This document shows positions 38,109 through 47,345 of a DNA stretch of 64,000 nt, one piece after another. The notes under the pieces were generated by a model. That model saw only the letters and a list, made by a program, of their open reading frames with translations. It was not told the DNA's origin and ran no database searches. The translations under genes were made by a program, and so were the position numbers. Position 1 is the stretch's first letter; each line of letters begins with the position of its first letter. Source of the DNA: Akkermansia muciniphila (GTDB taxonomy: Bacteria > Verrucomicrobiota > Verrucomicrobiia > Verrucomicrobiales > Akkermansiaceae); the NCBI RefSeq assembly GCF_018709685.1, contig NZ_JABDHQ010000004.1, positions 1-64,000 on the forward strand, read 5' to 3'.

Positions 38109-38767
38109 ATACCGTCAACCTTCCAGCCATGATTCTGGCGCTTTCCCTGCCCTGCGCCGCCGCGGATTCCACTCCGGAATATTCCGCCAAGCACAAGGAA
38201 ACGGCCTCCAAGCTGGCCGGACAACAGGATGAGCTCCAGGCGGACACGTCCGACCTTATCATGGGAGAAACCAACGAGGAAGTGGTGGAGCTGCTGAAAA
38301 AGTGCCGCCACGCCATGAATGACGCCGTGGACCTGCTGGAGGTTTACCATACCGGGGGCCAGACGCTGGCTGCCCAGTCGGAAGTGATTGAGCTGATTTA
38401 CCAGGCCGCCAAGGCCAAGATGACCAACGCCGGGGGCGAACCCAAGCCGGGCGGCGAGGCGCTGATGGACATGCTGCGCCAGCTTCTGGGCATGGACAGC
38501 GATTCCCAGTCCATGGCACAGCAGGAGGGCGAGGGGGAAGGACAGGGTGAAGGAGAGGGCGGCTCCCAGAAGGGCAAGGGAACCACCCCCGGACATGGCG
38601 CGGACGGGAAATCCAACATGCCCTCCGCCCAGGAAAAAGGCGTCTCCAACCCGGACATGGCTGCGGAATCGCGCTCCGTCCCCAAATCCACCGGCATGTC
38701 CGCAGAGGATATGCCCGCCGAATTCCGCAAGGCGCTGGACGCCTACAACAAGACCCTTCAGAAATAG
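38105..38767 (+). CDS. Exported E/G-rich helical protein
   Basis: 220 residues with a probable signal peptide (cleavage near CAAADS). The first half (25-110) is helical (EVVELLKKCRHAMNDAVDLLEVY). A low-complexity QEGEGEGQGEGEGG linker (about 140-155) follows, then a short helical tail (AEDMPAEFRKALDAYNKTLQ). The start overlaps the stop of the DUF4175-like gene (ATGA at 38105-38108), so translation is coupled. Its helices may pair with the coiled coil of the upstream protein. No known domain. Confidence 0.7.
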   Translation: MNTVNLPAMILALSLPCAAADSTPEYSAKHKETASKLAGQQDELQADTSDLIMGETNEEVVELLKKCRHAMNDAVDLLEVYHTGGQTLAAQSEVIELIYQAAKAKMTNAGGEPKPGGEALMDMLRQLLGMDSDSQSMAQQEGEGEGQGEGEGGSQKGKGTTPGHGADGKSNMPSAQEKGVSNPDMAAESRSVPKSTGMSAEDMPAEFRKALDAYNKTLQK

Positions 38768-38834
38768 CCGCCGTGAACATGGCGCGCCCCTGCCGGGCGC
38801 TCCGCCCATGAAAAACCATTAATCCATTTCCCCG

Positions 38835-39836
38835 ATGAAAAAAGCCTCCATCCTCCTGATCCCCCTCCTCGCCTGCTGCATGGCGGCTGTCCCGCAGAAC
38901 GCCGCCGCCCAATCCCCCGTGAGGATGTCCTCCCCCGTGCCGCCCCAGGTGGAGCTGATGTACGTGAAAGGGCTCCGGTACCTCCAGAACGCCCAGAAAA
39001 CGGACGGAACCTATGAAGGCACCTACGGCCAGGAGCCCGGCATCATCGGCTTCTGCCTCATGTCCGTGCTGGCCCACGGGGATGACCCGAACACAGGCCC
39101 GTACGCCACCATGGTGCGCCGCTGCGTGAATTACATCCTGTCCAAGCAGAACAAGGGGTCCGGCTACATCGGGGATTCCATGTACAACCACGGCTTCGCC
39201 ACCCTGGCGCTGTCCGAAGCTTACGGCATGGTGCGGGACGACCGCATCGGCCCCGCCCTGCGGAAAGCCGTGGCCCTGACACTGACCGCCCAGAAGAAGA
39301 ACAAGACGGGCGGCTGGCGTTATTCCCCGGAATCCACGGATGCGGACAGCACGGTGACCGGCTGCCAGATCGTCTCCCTGTTTGCCGCGCGCAACGCGGG
39401 CATTCCCGTTCCTGACGAGGCCTTTGAACGCGGCCTCAAGTACATGGCCTCCTGCCGTGACAAGAAGGGAGCTTACGGGTACACCAGCCCGGCGGGCCCC
39501 CGCGTCACCCTCACGGCCATCGGCTCCCTGACGCTCTCCCTGGCGCGCCGCAAGGCGGACCCCTCCTTCAAGGATTCCCTGGCCTACCTGAAAAAGAACC
39601 TGAATTACCGGGATTCTTCCTACCCGTTCTACTTTGAATATTACATGTCCCAGGCCCTGTTCCATGCGGACCAGGAGGCATGGAAGGAATGGAATTACAA
39701 AAACATGCGCTACCTGGGAGCCTCCCAGACCCCTAACGGTTCCTGGCTTTCCGACCATTCCGCGGCCTATTCAACCTCCGCGGCCCTGCTCTCCCTGGCG
39801 CTCAATTACAGATTTCTACCCATTTATGAACAATAG
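38835..39836 (+). CDS. Secreted alpha-toroid (prenyltransferase/squalene-cyclase-like repeat) protein
   Basis: 333 residues with a signal peptide (cleavage near AAAQS). Repeats of the alpha/alpha-toroid type are visible: GLRYLQNAQKTDGTYEG, VNYILSKQNKGSGYIGD, ALTLTAQKKNKTGGWRYSP, and YLGASQTPNGSWLSD. These are QxxxGxW-like motifs seen in prenyltransferases and squalene cyclases, but catalytic aspartate clusters are absent, so it is likely a binding protein. In related genomes such proteins sit beside DUF4175 genes. Its end overlaps the next start by 11 bases, so it belongs to the five-gene operon. Confidence 0.75.
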   Translation: MKKASILLIPLLACCMAAVPQNAAAQSPVRMSSPVPPQVELMYVKGLRYLQNAQKTDGTYEGTYGQEPGIIGFCLMSVLAHGDDPNTGPYATMVRRCVNYILSKQNKGSGYIGDSMYNHGFATLALSEAYGMVRDDRIGPALRKAVALTLTAQKKNKTGGWRYSPESTDADSTVTGCQIVSLFAARNAGIPVPDEAFERGLKYMASCRDKKGAYGYTSPAGPRVTLTAIGSLTLSLARRKADPSFKDSLAYLKKNLNYRDSSYPFYFEYYMSQALFHADQEAWKEWNYKNMRYLGASQTPNGSWLSDHSAAYSTSAALLSLALNYRFLPIYEQ

Positions 39837-41271
39837 CATCCGCCTTTCCCTCCTACTGGCTCCGGCGTTCCTGCTGACCGCCTGGGGTAATTCCGTCGTG
39901 GATGTGGTCACGGAGAGCAACTACCGCCTCCGCGGGGAGATTGTCTCCTACGGCAAACAGGGCATCGTCATCAGGCACCCGGCCATGCGCCAGAACGCGG
40001 TCATCCTCCCGTCGGAAATCCGGGCGCTTTATTTCACCGGAACCTCCTCTCCGGACCTCCGTTCCAGAGACAAGATTTTCATGGCTACCGGGCACCGGGA
40101 CATCATCCCCTGCAATATCATCTCCATCACGCCGGACAAGGTGCAGTACCGGGACATGCTGGGCACGGAACGCTCCATCCCCCGCAGCCAGGTGGCCGGA
40201 TTCCGGCTGGACACCATCCAGGAAAAAGGCTTCTGGCAGGAACCCCTGATTTTTGACAACAGCTGGGTTTATTCCAGCAGCAGGGGGGATGATGATTACC
40301 GCACCCAGGCCGGAAGAAAACTGATGAATGCCCTGAAACCGAAAATCCAGGGTGACAAGTACCAGTACCGGCTGGGCAACAGCGACTACCCCACCTGGAC
40401 GCCCCTGTACAAGAACATCGGCCTGGACCCCTCTTCCTTCACTTTCCGCACCACCATGACGATGGACGGCAACAATGACCGCGCCGGCATTGTCTTCTGC
40501 TTCGGGGGGAATGAGAACATCGCCTTCCGGTCCAATTCCGGCAGCAGCCTGAACAGGCTCATGCTGAACATCGCCCCCGGCAAATGCACCCTGCTCCGGG
40601 AACAGAAATCCGGCATTATTGTCCTGGGGGAAGTGGACATCCCCACGCCCACCCTGACGGAAGGCGTGGACATCAGGCTGACGGCCTCCCGGCAGGGAGA
40701 CCATGAACAGGTTTACGAGCTGCTGGTGGGAGACCTGCCCCCCAAGTTGATGACGGACCCCAGCCCTCCGGAACAGCCGCTGCAAGGGGGCGCCTTCGGC
40801 CTTCAGATGGAGGGGCACGTCTCCCTGACCATCAGCAGGCTGGCCCTTTCCTCCATCACCCTGAGCGCCAAGTCCGTCACCAAGAACGGGAACATGGATA
40901 CGGACCTTGTCCTGACCAGGGAGGAGGACGCCATTCCCGGCTCCGTCAGCAGCTACAACAGCAGGAACAAGGTACTGACGCTTTCCACGGACAAGGAGTA
41001 TCCGGACATCCCCCGGGAGCTCTCCATCCCGGCCAGGTATCTGGATACGGTCTTTTTTGCGGAACCCAAAAAGAAGGATGACTCCCGCACTCCCGCGGGC
41101 CACAGCATCCTGATGAAGGACGGCTCCCGCCTGCATGGCGACATCCTGAGCATGGACTCCGGAAAAATCATCCTGAGGCATTCCCAGCTCGGCCAGATTT
41201 CACTGCCTCTGAAAAATATCACCCGCGTGGAATTCCTGAATTCCGCACAACCCACCCGTTCCACCCCCTGA
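39826..41271 (+). CDS. Secreted protein: paired NGD-type beta repeats around a LamG-like domain (paralogue 1)
   Basis: 481 residues with a signal peptide. Two roughly 43-residue beta repeats at about 27-70 and 84-128 end in IPSEIRALYF-like and IPRSQVAGFRL-like strands. A LamG/concanavalin-like middle region (about 140-355, FTFRTTMTMDGNNDRAGIVF) follows. Then come two more repeats at about 361-412 and 427-469 (MKDGSRLHGDILSMDSGKII). The 2 + LamG-like + 2 layout is the same as in the next gene, so the two are diverged paralogues. The start overlaps the preceding gene by 11 bases. Likely a surface or periplasmic binding protein; its ligand is unknown. Confidence 0.7.
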   Translation: MNNSIRLSLLLAPAFLLTAWGNSVVDVVTESNYRLRGEIVSYGKQGIVIRHPAMRQNAVILPSEIRALYFTGTSSPDLRSRDKIFMATGHRDIIPCNIISITPDKVQYRDMLGTERSIPRSQVAGFRLDTIQEKGFWQEPLIFDNSWVYSSSRGDDDYRTQAGRKLMNALKPKIQGDKYQYRLGNSDYPTWTPLYKNIGLDPSSFTFRTTMTMDGNNDRAGIVFCFGGNENIAFRSNSGSSLNRLMLNIAPGKCTLLREQKSGIIVLGEVDIPTPTLTEGVDIRLTASRQGDHEQVYELLVGDLPPKLMTDPSPPEQPLQGGAFGLQMEGHVSLTISRLALSSITLSAKSVTKNGNMDTDLVLTREEDAIPGSVSSYNSRNKVLTLSTDKEYPDIPRELSIPARYLDTVFFAEPKKKDDSRTPAGHSILMKDGSRLHGDILSMDSGKIILRHSQLGQISLPLKNITRVEFLNSAQPTRSTP

Positions 41272-41284
41272 TGCCCTCCACCAT

Positions 41285-42709
41285 ATGAAACAAGCAACAA
41301 CGCTTTTCCTGGGCGCATGCGCCCTGCTGGCTGCCGCCCACCTGCCCGGCGTACGGGCGGAAGGGGTCATTACGCTTAAATCCGGGGAAAAACTGCCGGG
41401 CAGCCTGGACACGCTGGACAGTCCGTACCTGAAAGTCCGGTCCAGCATCCTTTCCAAACCCGTGGACGTAAAGGTGGAGGAACTGGACGAGCTGGTTTCT
41501 TCCCGCCCGCTGGACATTCCGGCGCAGTTTTCCGTCATCCGCCTTGCCAACGGGGATGAATTTTACGGCACCCTGAAGGCGCTGGATACGGAAAGCCTTC
41601 AACTGCAAACCGCGTGGGGAGGCCTGATTCCCGTCAACAGGAAGTACGTGCAGCACATCGGATTCGATTCCCAGAAAGCCTACATCCGCAACGCCACGGA
41701 ATCCCTTCAGGGCTGGAAGTCCTCCTCCAACAACATGCTGCCGGAATGCCGCAACGGCTACTGGATCATGCGGGGCTCCAACAATACGGACCTGCAAACC
41801 ACCTTCCCCACGCCGTCCCGGCTTCATGTGCAGTTTTCCCTTTACCATACCAATACGTTCCGAATCGCTCTCTCCCTCTGGCAGGACACTGATTCCGGAA
41901 GCAGCATTGACCTGGCCCTCTCCTTGGAAAAGGCGGAACTTGCCAAGAACAGCTCCGGCCAGTACCGGACGCTCGGCAGGGTCAAGCGGGATACGGCGCG
42001 GAACTGGTATGCGGACAAGACCATCAAACGTTCCGACGTTCATTTTTACGCGGATCCGGAAAAGGGAAATTACTACCTGTACATCAACGGCGAGCAGGTG
42101 GCCCGGTGGGAAGAGGTCAAGGAGATGGACAATATCTTTGAGAATGAAAACGGGGACGAGGAAGAAGAGAAGGAGGCCTCCAAAAAACATGAATTCAAAC
42201 CGGGCAACACGTTTGTGGTGAGCGGGTATGACGGCTTGAACATGGCCATGTTCAACCTGAACGTGTTTGACTGGAACGGCGCCCTCCCCCACCTGGCGGA
42301 CGAACAGGACATCATTTCCAAATATGACGGGGACGCCCCCAGGGACAAGGCCCTGCTGGTGAACGGGGACGTGCTCAGAGGCGCCATCTCCCTCCAGGAA
42401 AACGGCACCATCCGCATTAAGTCGGACCACTATGACGTTACCCTACCCACCGTCAAGGTGCGTGCCCTGGACCAGAAAAACCAGGAGGAGAAGAAGCTGC
42501 CGGAAGAGGCATCGGATACCCGCGTTTTCCTGACGGACCAGAGCATCCTTTCCCTGAATCTGGAGACCCTCAAGGACGGCTTTATGGAGGGGCATGCCGC
42601 CGCAATCGGAAAGGTGAGGATACCTCTGCAATCCATCAGAAAGGTCCAGTTCAACCTGCAAAACCCGGAACTCCGGAAGCAGAGGGAAACGCCGTTCCGG
42701 AGCAAATAG
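41285..42709 (+). CDS. Secreted protein: paired NGD-type beta repeats around a LamG-like domain (paralogue 2)
   Basis: 474 residues with a signal peptide (cleavage near VRAEG). Beta repeats lie at about 28-70 and 84-127 (ANGDEFYGTLKALDTESLQL), then a LamG-like middle (about 135-340, LHVQFSLYHTNTFRIALS) interrupted by an acidic ENENGDEEEEKEASKK loop, then repeats at about 356-395 (VNGDVLRGAISLQENGTIRI) and 414-456. It starts 13 bp after paralogue 1 and closes the five-gene operon. The repeat consensus NGD-x-GxL...IPxxxVxxI resembles small SH3-like barrels. Function is unknown. Confidence 0.7.
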   Translation: MKQATTLFLGACALLAAAHLPGVRAEGVITLKSGEKLPGSLDTLDSPYLKVRSSILSKPVDVKVEELDELVSSRPLDIPAQFSVIRLANGDEFYGTLKALDTESLQLQTAWGGLIPVNRKYVQHIGFDSQKAYIRNATESLQGWKSSSNNMLPECRNGYWIMRGSNNTDLQTTFPTPSRLHVQFSLYHTNTFRIALSLWQDTDSGSSIDLALSLEKAELAKNSSGQYRTLGRVKRDTARNWYADKTIKRSDVHFYADPEKGNYYLYINGEQVARWEEVKEMDNIFENENGDEEEEKEASKKHEFKPGNTFVVSGYDGLNMAMFNLNVFDWNGALPHLADEQDIISKYDGDAPRDKALLVNGDVLRGAISLQENGTIRIKSDHYDVTLPTVKVRALDQKNQEEKKLPEEASDTRVFLTDQSILSLNLETLKDGFMEGHAAAIGKVRIPLQSIRKVQFNLQNPELRKQRETPFRSK

Positions 42710-42714
42710 AGGCA

Positions 42715-42741
42715 GGTTTTCCCTTCCTTCCAGGGAAAACC
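42715..42741. terminator. Probable bidirectional terminator hairpin
   Basis: GGTTTTCCCT (42715-42724) pairs with AGGGAAAACC (42732-42741). It lies between the convergent paralogue 2 and proC. T-runs are inside the stem rather than after it, so termination is plausible, not sure. Confidence 0.5.
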
Positions 42742-42756
42742 GCCCACAGGGGCACG

Positions 42757-43563
42757 TCAGTGCTCCTCCATCTCCTCCGCCCGACGCACGGCGCTTTTCA
42801 CAGCCTGTATCCAGGCATTGCGGAAGCCGCATTCATCCAGCGCGTTCAGGGCGGCGATGGTGGTGCCTCCGGGTGAGGTGACCTCATCCCGCAGCGCCAT
42901 GGGATGCTTCCCCGTCTGCTCCAGCATGCGGGCGGAACCCAGCATGGTTCCCACGGCCAGTTCCAGGGCGGTTTTCCGGGGCAGCCCCATGGCTACGCCC
43001 GCGTCTGAAAGGGCATCCAGCGCCGTGAACATGTAGGCGGGGCCGCAGCCGGAAATGGCGGAAACGGCGTTCATCTGGGATTCCTGCACCTTGTAAACGG
43101 AGCCGCAGCCGGAAAGCAGCCGCCGGGCGGCTTCCTCATCTTCATCCGTCACGCCGGCTCCCGTACTGTAGGCAATGACGCCGGCCAGCACCATGCACGG
43201 GGTATTGGGCATGGCGCGTACAATGCGCGTTCCATCGCTGGCGCAGGCTTCCATGTCATCCAGGGAAACGGCGGCGGCTATGGAGATCAGGAGCGGCAGC
43301 TCTGCGCCGCGCTCGGAGAGGGAGGAGACAAGAGGCAGAATTCCATGCGGTTTCACGGCCAGAACAAGAACTTCCACCGCATCCGCCGCGGCTGCCTCCG
43401 TGGGCGCTTCATGCACGCCGGGGTATTCTTCCTGAAGGGCCTGTACGTTTTCATGGTGGTGGTCGTACACCCAGACTTCCTCCGGAACCACCGCTCCGGC
43501 TTTCAGCATGCCCCTCAGCAGGGCTCCGCCCATTTTTCCCAGTCCAATGATACCTGTTTTCAT
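42757..43563 (-). CDS. proC: Pyrroline-5-carboxylate reductase
   Basis: Reduces pyrroline-5-carboxylate to proline with NAD(P)H. 268 residues, normal length. The N-terminal Rossmann motif IIGLGKMGGALLRGM, the VLAVKPHGI segment, RAMPNTPC, and the C-terminal signature ALRDEVTSPGGTTIAAL are all present. It is transcribed alone on the minus strand, facing the five-gene operon. No Shine-Dalgarno is seen. Confidence 0.96.
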   Translation of the reverse strand: MKTGIIGLGKMGGALLRGMLKAGAVVPEEVWVYDHHHENVQALQEEYPGVHEAPTEAAAADAVEVLVLAVKPHGILPLVSSLSERGAELPLLISIAAAVSLDDMEACASDGTRIVRAMPNTPCMVLAGVIAYSTGAGVTDEDEEAARRLLSGCGSVYKVQESQMNAVSAISGCGPAYMFTALDALSDAGVAMGLPRKTALELAVGTMLGSARMLEQTGKHPMALRDEVTSPGGTTIAALNALDECGFRNAWIQAVKSAVRRAEEMEEH

Positions 43564-43652
43564 AATTGAAGATTTTTTGAGGTCAAAAACACAAGAGATT
43601 TATAGAAAATAAAAATACTAGTTACGATCGTGAAAATGAAAGGTAGTGATGA

Positions 43653-44225
43653 TTAATTCTCTCTGCAAAAACAGCCTTCCATATGGTCATTCACAAAGCC
43701 CGCCGCCTGGAAAAAAGCGTAGCACATCGTTGAACCGAAGAATTTGAAACCCCGTTTTTTCATGTCCCTGCTCATGGCATCCGACTCGGGAGATGTGGCG
43801 GGGATTTGGCCCAGGGTCTTGAAATTGTTAACAACAGGCTTCCGGCCGGGGAAGAATGACAAGGCATACTCGTAGAAACTGCCGAACTCTTTCTGGATAG
43901 CCATAAACAGTTTGGCATTATTAATGGTGCTATTGATTTTCAGCCGGTTTCTGACGATTCCGTCAAATTGCATCAACCGGTCGACGTCTTCTGGCGTCAT
44001 CTGCGCTACTTTCTCCACATCAAAGCCGTGAAAGGCTTCGCGGTATCCTTCGCGTTTCCGGAGGATGGTAATCCAGGCTAACCCCGCCTGGGCGCTTTCA
44101 AGTACCAGAAACTCAAACAGGGTCTTGTCATCCGTAACAGGTTTCCCCCATTCTTCATCATGGTATTTTATATATAGCGGGTCTGTTCCGGCCCAGCCGC
44201 AACGTGCATTGATGATGTCTTCCAT
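43653..44225 (-). CDS. tag: DNA-3-methyladenine glycosylase I
   Basis: Removes 3-methyladenine from DNA. The 190 residues keep the zinc-binding residues: RCGWAG (Cys9), YHDEEWG (His21), and NDHMEGCFC at the C-terminus. The helix-hairpin-helix region and the catalytic Glu in FEFLVLESAQAGLAW are present. The start lies 1 bp after the ABC permease stop on the same strand, and AAGGA 8 bases upstream could serve as a Shine-Dalgarno, which is rare in this window. Base composition is more AT-rich than neighbours, suggesting later acquisition. Confidence 0.93.
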   Translation of the reverse strand: MEDIINARCGWAGTDPLYIKYHDEEWGKPVTDDKTLFEFLVLESAQAGLAWITILRKREGYREAFHGFDVEKVAQMTPEDVDRLMQFDGIVRNRLKINSTINNAKLFMAIQKEFGSFYEYALSFFPGRKPVVNNFKTLGQIPATSPESDAMSRDMKKRGFKFFGSTMCYAFFQAAGFVNDHMEGCFCREN

Positions 44226-44226
44226 A

Positions 44227-45153
44227 CTAAAATTCCTTTTTCCTGAACAGCCACGCGGCCAGCGTCATGTGAAAGACAAAATACCCCAGCGTCATCAGCG
44301 CCAGCGTGCCGAACAGGGAAAGGGGGATCATCTGCCCGTTCAGGGCGGAATCCGTTACGGAATAAATCTGGAAGTTCGGGAAAACCAGGGAGAAGAGCCG
44401 GCTGCCCGCCAGCTCCCACCAGGAGAAGCCCCCGGTTCCGGAGCCCACCCACAGGGAAAGCGCCTGCGTCTGGAACAGCCCGGCCAGATAAACCATGAAC
44501 GTCAGCAGCGCGCTGATGATGGTTCCGTTGGTAATGCAGGACATCAGCAAGGTCAGGGAGGAAAGCACCACGAACTCGCACATCATCACCCCCAGCCCCG
44601 TCTGCACGTTCCAGGTAGCTCCCTGGAGGCGTATCCGGTCCAGGTACGGCTGCATTTCCTCCACGGTATAACGCCCTTTCAGGGAGGCGATCTGCTCCGC
44701 CACCACCGTATCCGTCCGCAGCCAGAGCACCAGCGTCATCACGGCGTCCATCAGCAGCACGGCGATCAGGGTGAGGGCCAGCACTCCCAGCACCTTCCCC
44801 ATCAGGTAGTCGATACGCGGCACGGGCTTGCACAGGATGGTGTACAGGATGCGGTCCTCCGCATCCTTCGGGATAATCAGGGCCGTGGCCGCCACGCAGA
44901 AAAACAGGCCGAACACCCGCATGGCGCCGTAAGCGGAGTTCTTCAGCAGCACCAGTTCATTGATGCCCCCGGTCTCCGGCCCCAGCACCGCGCTCAGGCG
45001 GAAGGAACTCAGGGCCAGCAGCGCCACGGCAAAGAGGCCCAGAAAAAGAAACACCTTCATGCGCACCAGCTGCGTGAAGGTGGTACCGGCGATTACGGCC
45101 ATGCGCCTGGGCGAAGGTATATAACCGGAGGTAATCCATGCCATGCGGACCAT
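44227..45153 (-). CDS. ABC-2 type transporter permease
   Basis: 308 residues with about six membrane segments. The first (after a basic N-terminus) is followed by a periplasmic loop, then the conserved IIPKDAEDRILYTILCKPVPRIDYLMGKVLG stretch typical of ABC-2 permeases (NosY/YhaP-like), and three to four further helices. The ATPase is not in the window on this strand, so a partner elsewhere is needed. Substrate is unknown. It precedes tag by 1 bp, so the two are cotranscribed although they seem unrelated. MAWITSGY, three residues in, is an alternative start. Confidence 0.8.
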   Translation of the reverse strand: MVRMAWITSGYIPSPRRMAVIAGTTFTQLVRMKVFLFLGLFAVALLALSSFRLSAVLGPETGGINELVLLKNSAYGAMRVFGLFFCVAATALIIPKDAEDRILYTILCKPVPRIDYLMGKVLGVLALTLIAVLLMDAVMTLVLWLRTDTVVAEQIASLKGRYTVEEMQPYLDRIRLQGATWNVQTGLGVMMCEFVVLSSLTLLMSCITNGTIISALLTFMVYLAGLFQTQALSLWVGSGTGGFSWWELAGSRLFSLVFPNFQIYSVTDSALNGQMIPLSLFGTLALMTLGYFVFHMTLAAWLFRKKEF

Positions 45154-45252
45154 CTTGCCGTATTCCGGAACAAATAAAAGAGCTTTTTATTTCATGTGCT
45201 GAACTCCTTCCGCCTTGAAGAAGCCCCCCTCCCGTGTTCTCATGTGGCGCGT

Positions 45253-46200
45253 ATGAGTTTAAGATCCCAACTGGAAGAATTGCTCCCGGAACTTTTGCCT
45301 TCCGATCCGGCCCAGGCCATCAAGGGAACCAAACTCATCCGCCTGGTGCGCCTGAGGCTGGGGGAGGAATATTCAGACGCCTCCCTGCGCTACCATTTCT
45401 CCTTCATGGCGTCCGAGCCGGACTCTGAAATCGCCAAGGTGGAGCGCGGCCAGGGTTATTACAAGCGCGTGCGGGACCGGGAGGGCAAGCCGGCGGCCAG
45501 GGGGCTGCTGCCGCTGTTCCTGGGGGAAAACGAACCGGACGCCCTGAACTGCCGCGCCAAGGCGCTGGCCCTGGCGGTACGCCAGTATGACACCACGGGC
45601 CGCGGCGTCTTCGTATTCAGCACCAGTGAAACGGGAGCCTCCTGGGTAAAGCCGGACCTGGCCGTGGTGGAATGGCCGGAAGGGGAATGGGAGGGAAACG
45701 CGCTGGTGTTTGACCAAAGCGCGCTGCAGCGCCGCCGCATGATCGGCGCGCCCATGATGGGCATCCGCGGCGTCTGCGTGGCCCGCATGCCGGGCGGTGA
45801 AGACGGCAGGCGGGAATTTTTCCGGACCCTGGCCACGTCCCGCTGGGCGCAGTGCGGGGAGCTCGTCATCGTGGGGGAACTCCCGGATGATTCCGAATGC
45901 GCCGCCCTGCGCGGCCTGGCCGCGGAATTCGGCGTAGGAGTCCTCTGCCTGGAAATTGCGGATGAACGGCTGTGCGAACTGCCGGGAGCGGAGGAGATTT
46001 TCAAGGCCGGGGACGAGGAATGCGCCGCCCTGCTGGCGGAGCTCACGCCCGTGCGCCTGGCTTCCGGCCGGGTGAAGGCGCTGGAAGCGGATACCGGGGA
46101 AACCCTGGGCGGGGAATTCGGCGCCCTGTTTGACTGGCTGGCCGCCTGCCTGGAGCGCGGCAGCGTGGAGGAATACGAATTCCGGGTTTCCTGTTATTGA
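45253..46200 (+). CDS. Protein of unknown function with N-terminal winged-helix-like region
   Basis: 315 residues, no signal peptide. The N-terminal 65 residues (LPELLPSDPAQAIKGTKLIRLVRLRL, then YSDASLRYHFSFMA) have the look of a small DNA-binding fold. The middle and C-terminal parts are mixed alpha/beta with VFVFSTSETGASWVKPDLAVVEWP, resembling the DUF-type nuclease or restriction-subunit core in Verrucomicrobia, but I see no catalytic motif. It faces away from the ABC permease (99 bp between starts). An upstream in-frame start at 45196 is possible. Function is not assigned. Confidence 0.55.
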   Translation: MSLRSQLEELLPELLPSDPAQAIKGTKLIRLVRLRLGEEYSDASLRYHFSFMASEPDSEIAKVERGQGYYKRVRDREGKPAARGLLPLFLGENEPDALNCRAKALALAVRQYDTTGRGVFVFSTSETGASWVKPDLAVVEWPEGEWEGNALVFDQSALQRRRMIGAPMMGIRGVCVARMPGGEDGRREFFRTLATSRWAQCGELVIVGELPDDSECAALRGLAAEFGVGVLCLEIADERLCELPGAEEIFKAGDEECAALLAELTPVRLASGRVKALEADTGETLGGEFGALFDWLAACLERGSVEEYEFRVSCY

Positions 46201-46280
46201 CCGCCAATGGACAGATTCTTGACAGAACCTGCGTATTGAATTAAAGATTCCCCCGGCCCCAACCTGCCCCCAACCCTGAC

Positions 46281-47330
46281 ATGGAACAAGAAACCCTGGT
46301 TTACCCGCTTGCGAACAATACCGTTCTGCAAGACAAGTATACAATATTAAACGTCCTGAACGCCGGAGGCTTCGGCATCACTTACCTGGCTCTGGACAAT
46401 CCCAATTCCCGGTACGTCGTCATCAAGGAATGCATGCCTGACGCCTATGCCTACCGGGACATGGAAACCGGGTTCGTCCACCCGCGGGACGAGCAGACCG
46501 CCGTCAACTTCGCCCAGAGCATTTCCAACTCCCGGCAGGAGGCATCCGTGCTGGCCCAGCTCAGCCACCCCGGCGTGGTGCAGGTGTTTGACATGTTTGA
46601 CGCCAACGGCACCTGCTACTACGTCATGGAAAACATCCAGGGGCAGACCCTGTTTGACCTGATGACCACCATGCACGCCACCGGGCAGAGCATGGAGCCG
46701 GCCCGGGCCACGGACCTGCTGTTCCGCCTGCTGGACATCCTGCATTACCTTCATGCCATGGGGGTGTACCATTGCGACATCAAGCCGGGCAACATCTTCA
46801 TCCAGCCGGACGGCACGCCCAAGCTGATCGACTTCGGCGCCGTGCGCACCAAGACCCTCCAGCACCAGGGCCTTGTCCAGATCACTCCCGGCTACACTCC
46901 GCCGGAATTCTATCCGGGCCGCCGCAGTGAAATCGGCTCCTGGTGCGACATGTATGAGCTGGGAGCCACGTTCTACGAACTGCTCACCGGCCAGGTTCCC
47001 CAGCCCGCGGACCAGCGTTCCGTGGTGGACCGCAACCCGAAGGTGACCAGTTACGCCGCCCTCCGGCAGACGTATCCCATGAACTTCCTTTCCGGAATTG
47101 ACAAGGCCCTGTCTCCGGATGAACGCAACCGCTTCCATTCCGCCAAAGCCTGGAACGACTACATCAACGCCATGGCGGCCGCGGGCACCCTGCAGGCCGG
47201 GGGAGTAGCGCGGAAGGCGCTGCCCAAGGCCAGGAAAAAGTCCTCCGCCGGAACCGCCTTCTTCATCATCCTTCTCATTGCGGCGGCAGCCGCGTGGATA
47301 TGCTGGAAGCAGGGCCTGATCAACTTCTGA
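46281..47330 (+). CDS. Membrane-anchored serine/threonine protein kinase
   Basis: 349 residues. The kinase domain (about 20-300) has the glycine loop NAGGFGITYLA, the ATP-binding Lys in VVIKE (K49), a catalytic loop HCDIKPGN (164-171), and DFG (184-186). The usual HRD Arg is Cys165, so activation-loop phosphorylation is probably not needed. A linker and a single C-terminal membrane helix (about 326-344, AFFIILLIAAAAAWICW) follow, with a very short tail outside, so the kinase faces the cytoplasm without a sensor domain. A uracil-DNA-glycosylase-like gene follows after 15 bp. Confidence 0.88.
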   Translation: MEQETLVYPLANNTVLQDKYTILNVLNAGGFGITYLALDNPNSRYVVIKECMPDAYAYRDMETGFVHPRDEQTAVNFAQSISNSRQEASVLAQLSHPGVVQVFDMFDANGTCYYVMENIQGQTLFDLMTTMHATGQSMEPARATDLLFRLLDILHYLHAMGVYHCDIKPGNIFIQPDGTPKLIDFGAVRTKTLQHQGLVQITPGYTPPEFYPGRRSEIGSWCDMYELGATFYELLTGQVPQPADQRSVVDRNPKVTSYAALRQTYPMNFLSGIDKALSPDERNRFHSAKAWNDYINAMAAAGTLQAGGVARKALPKARKKSSAGTAFFIILLIAAAAAWICWKQGLINF

Positions 47331-47345
47331 TCCCGGCTCCCGCCC

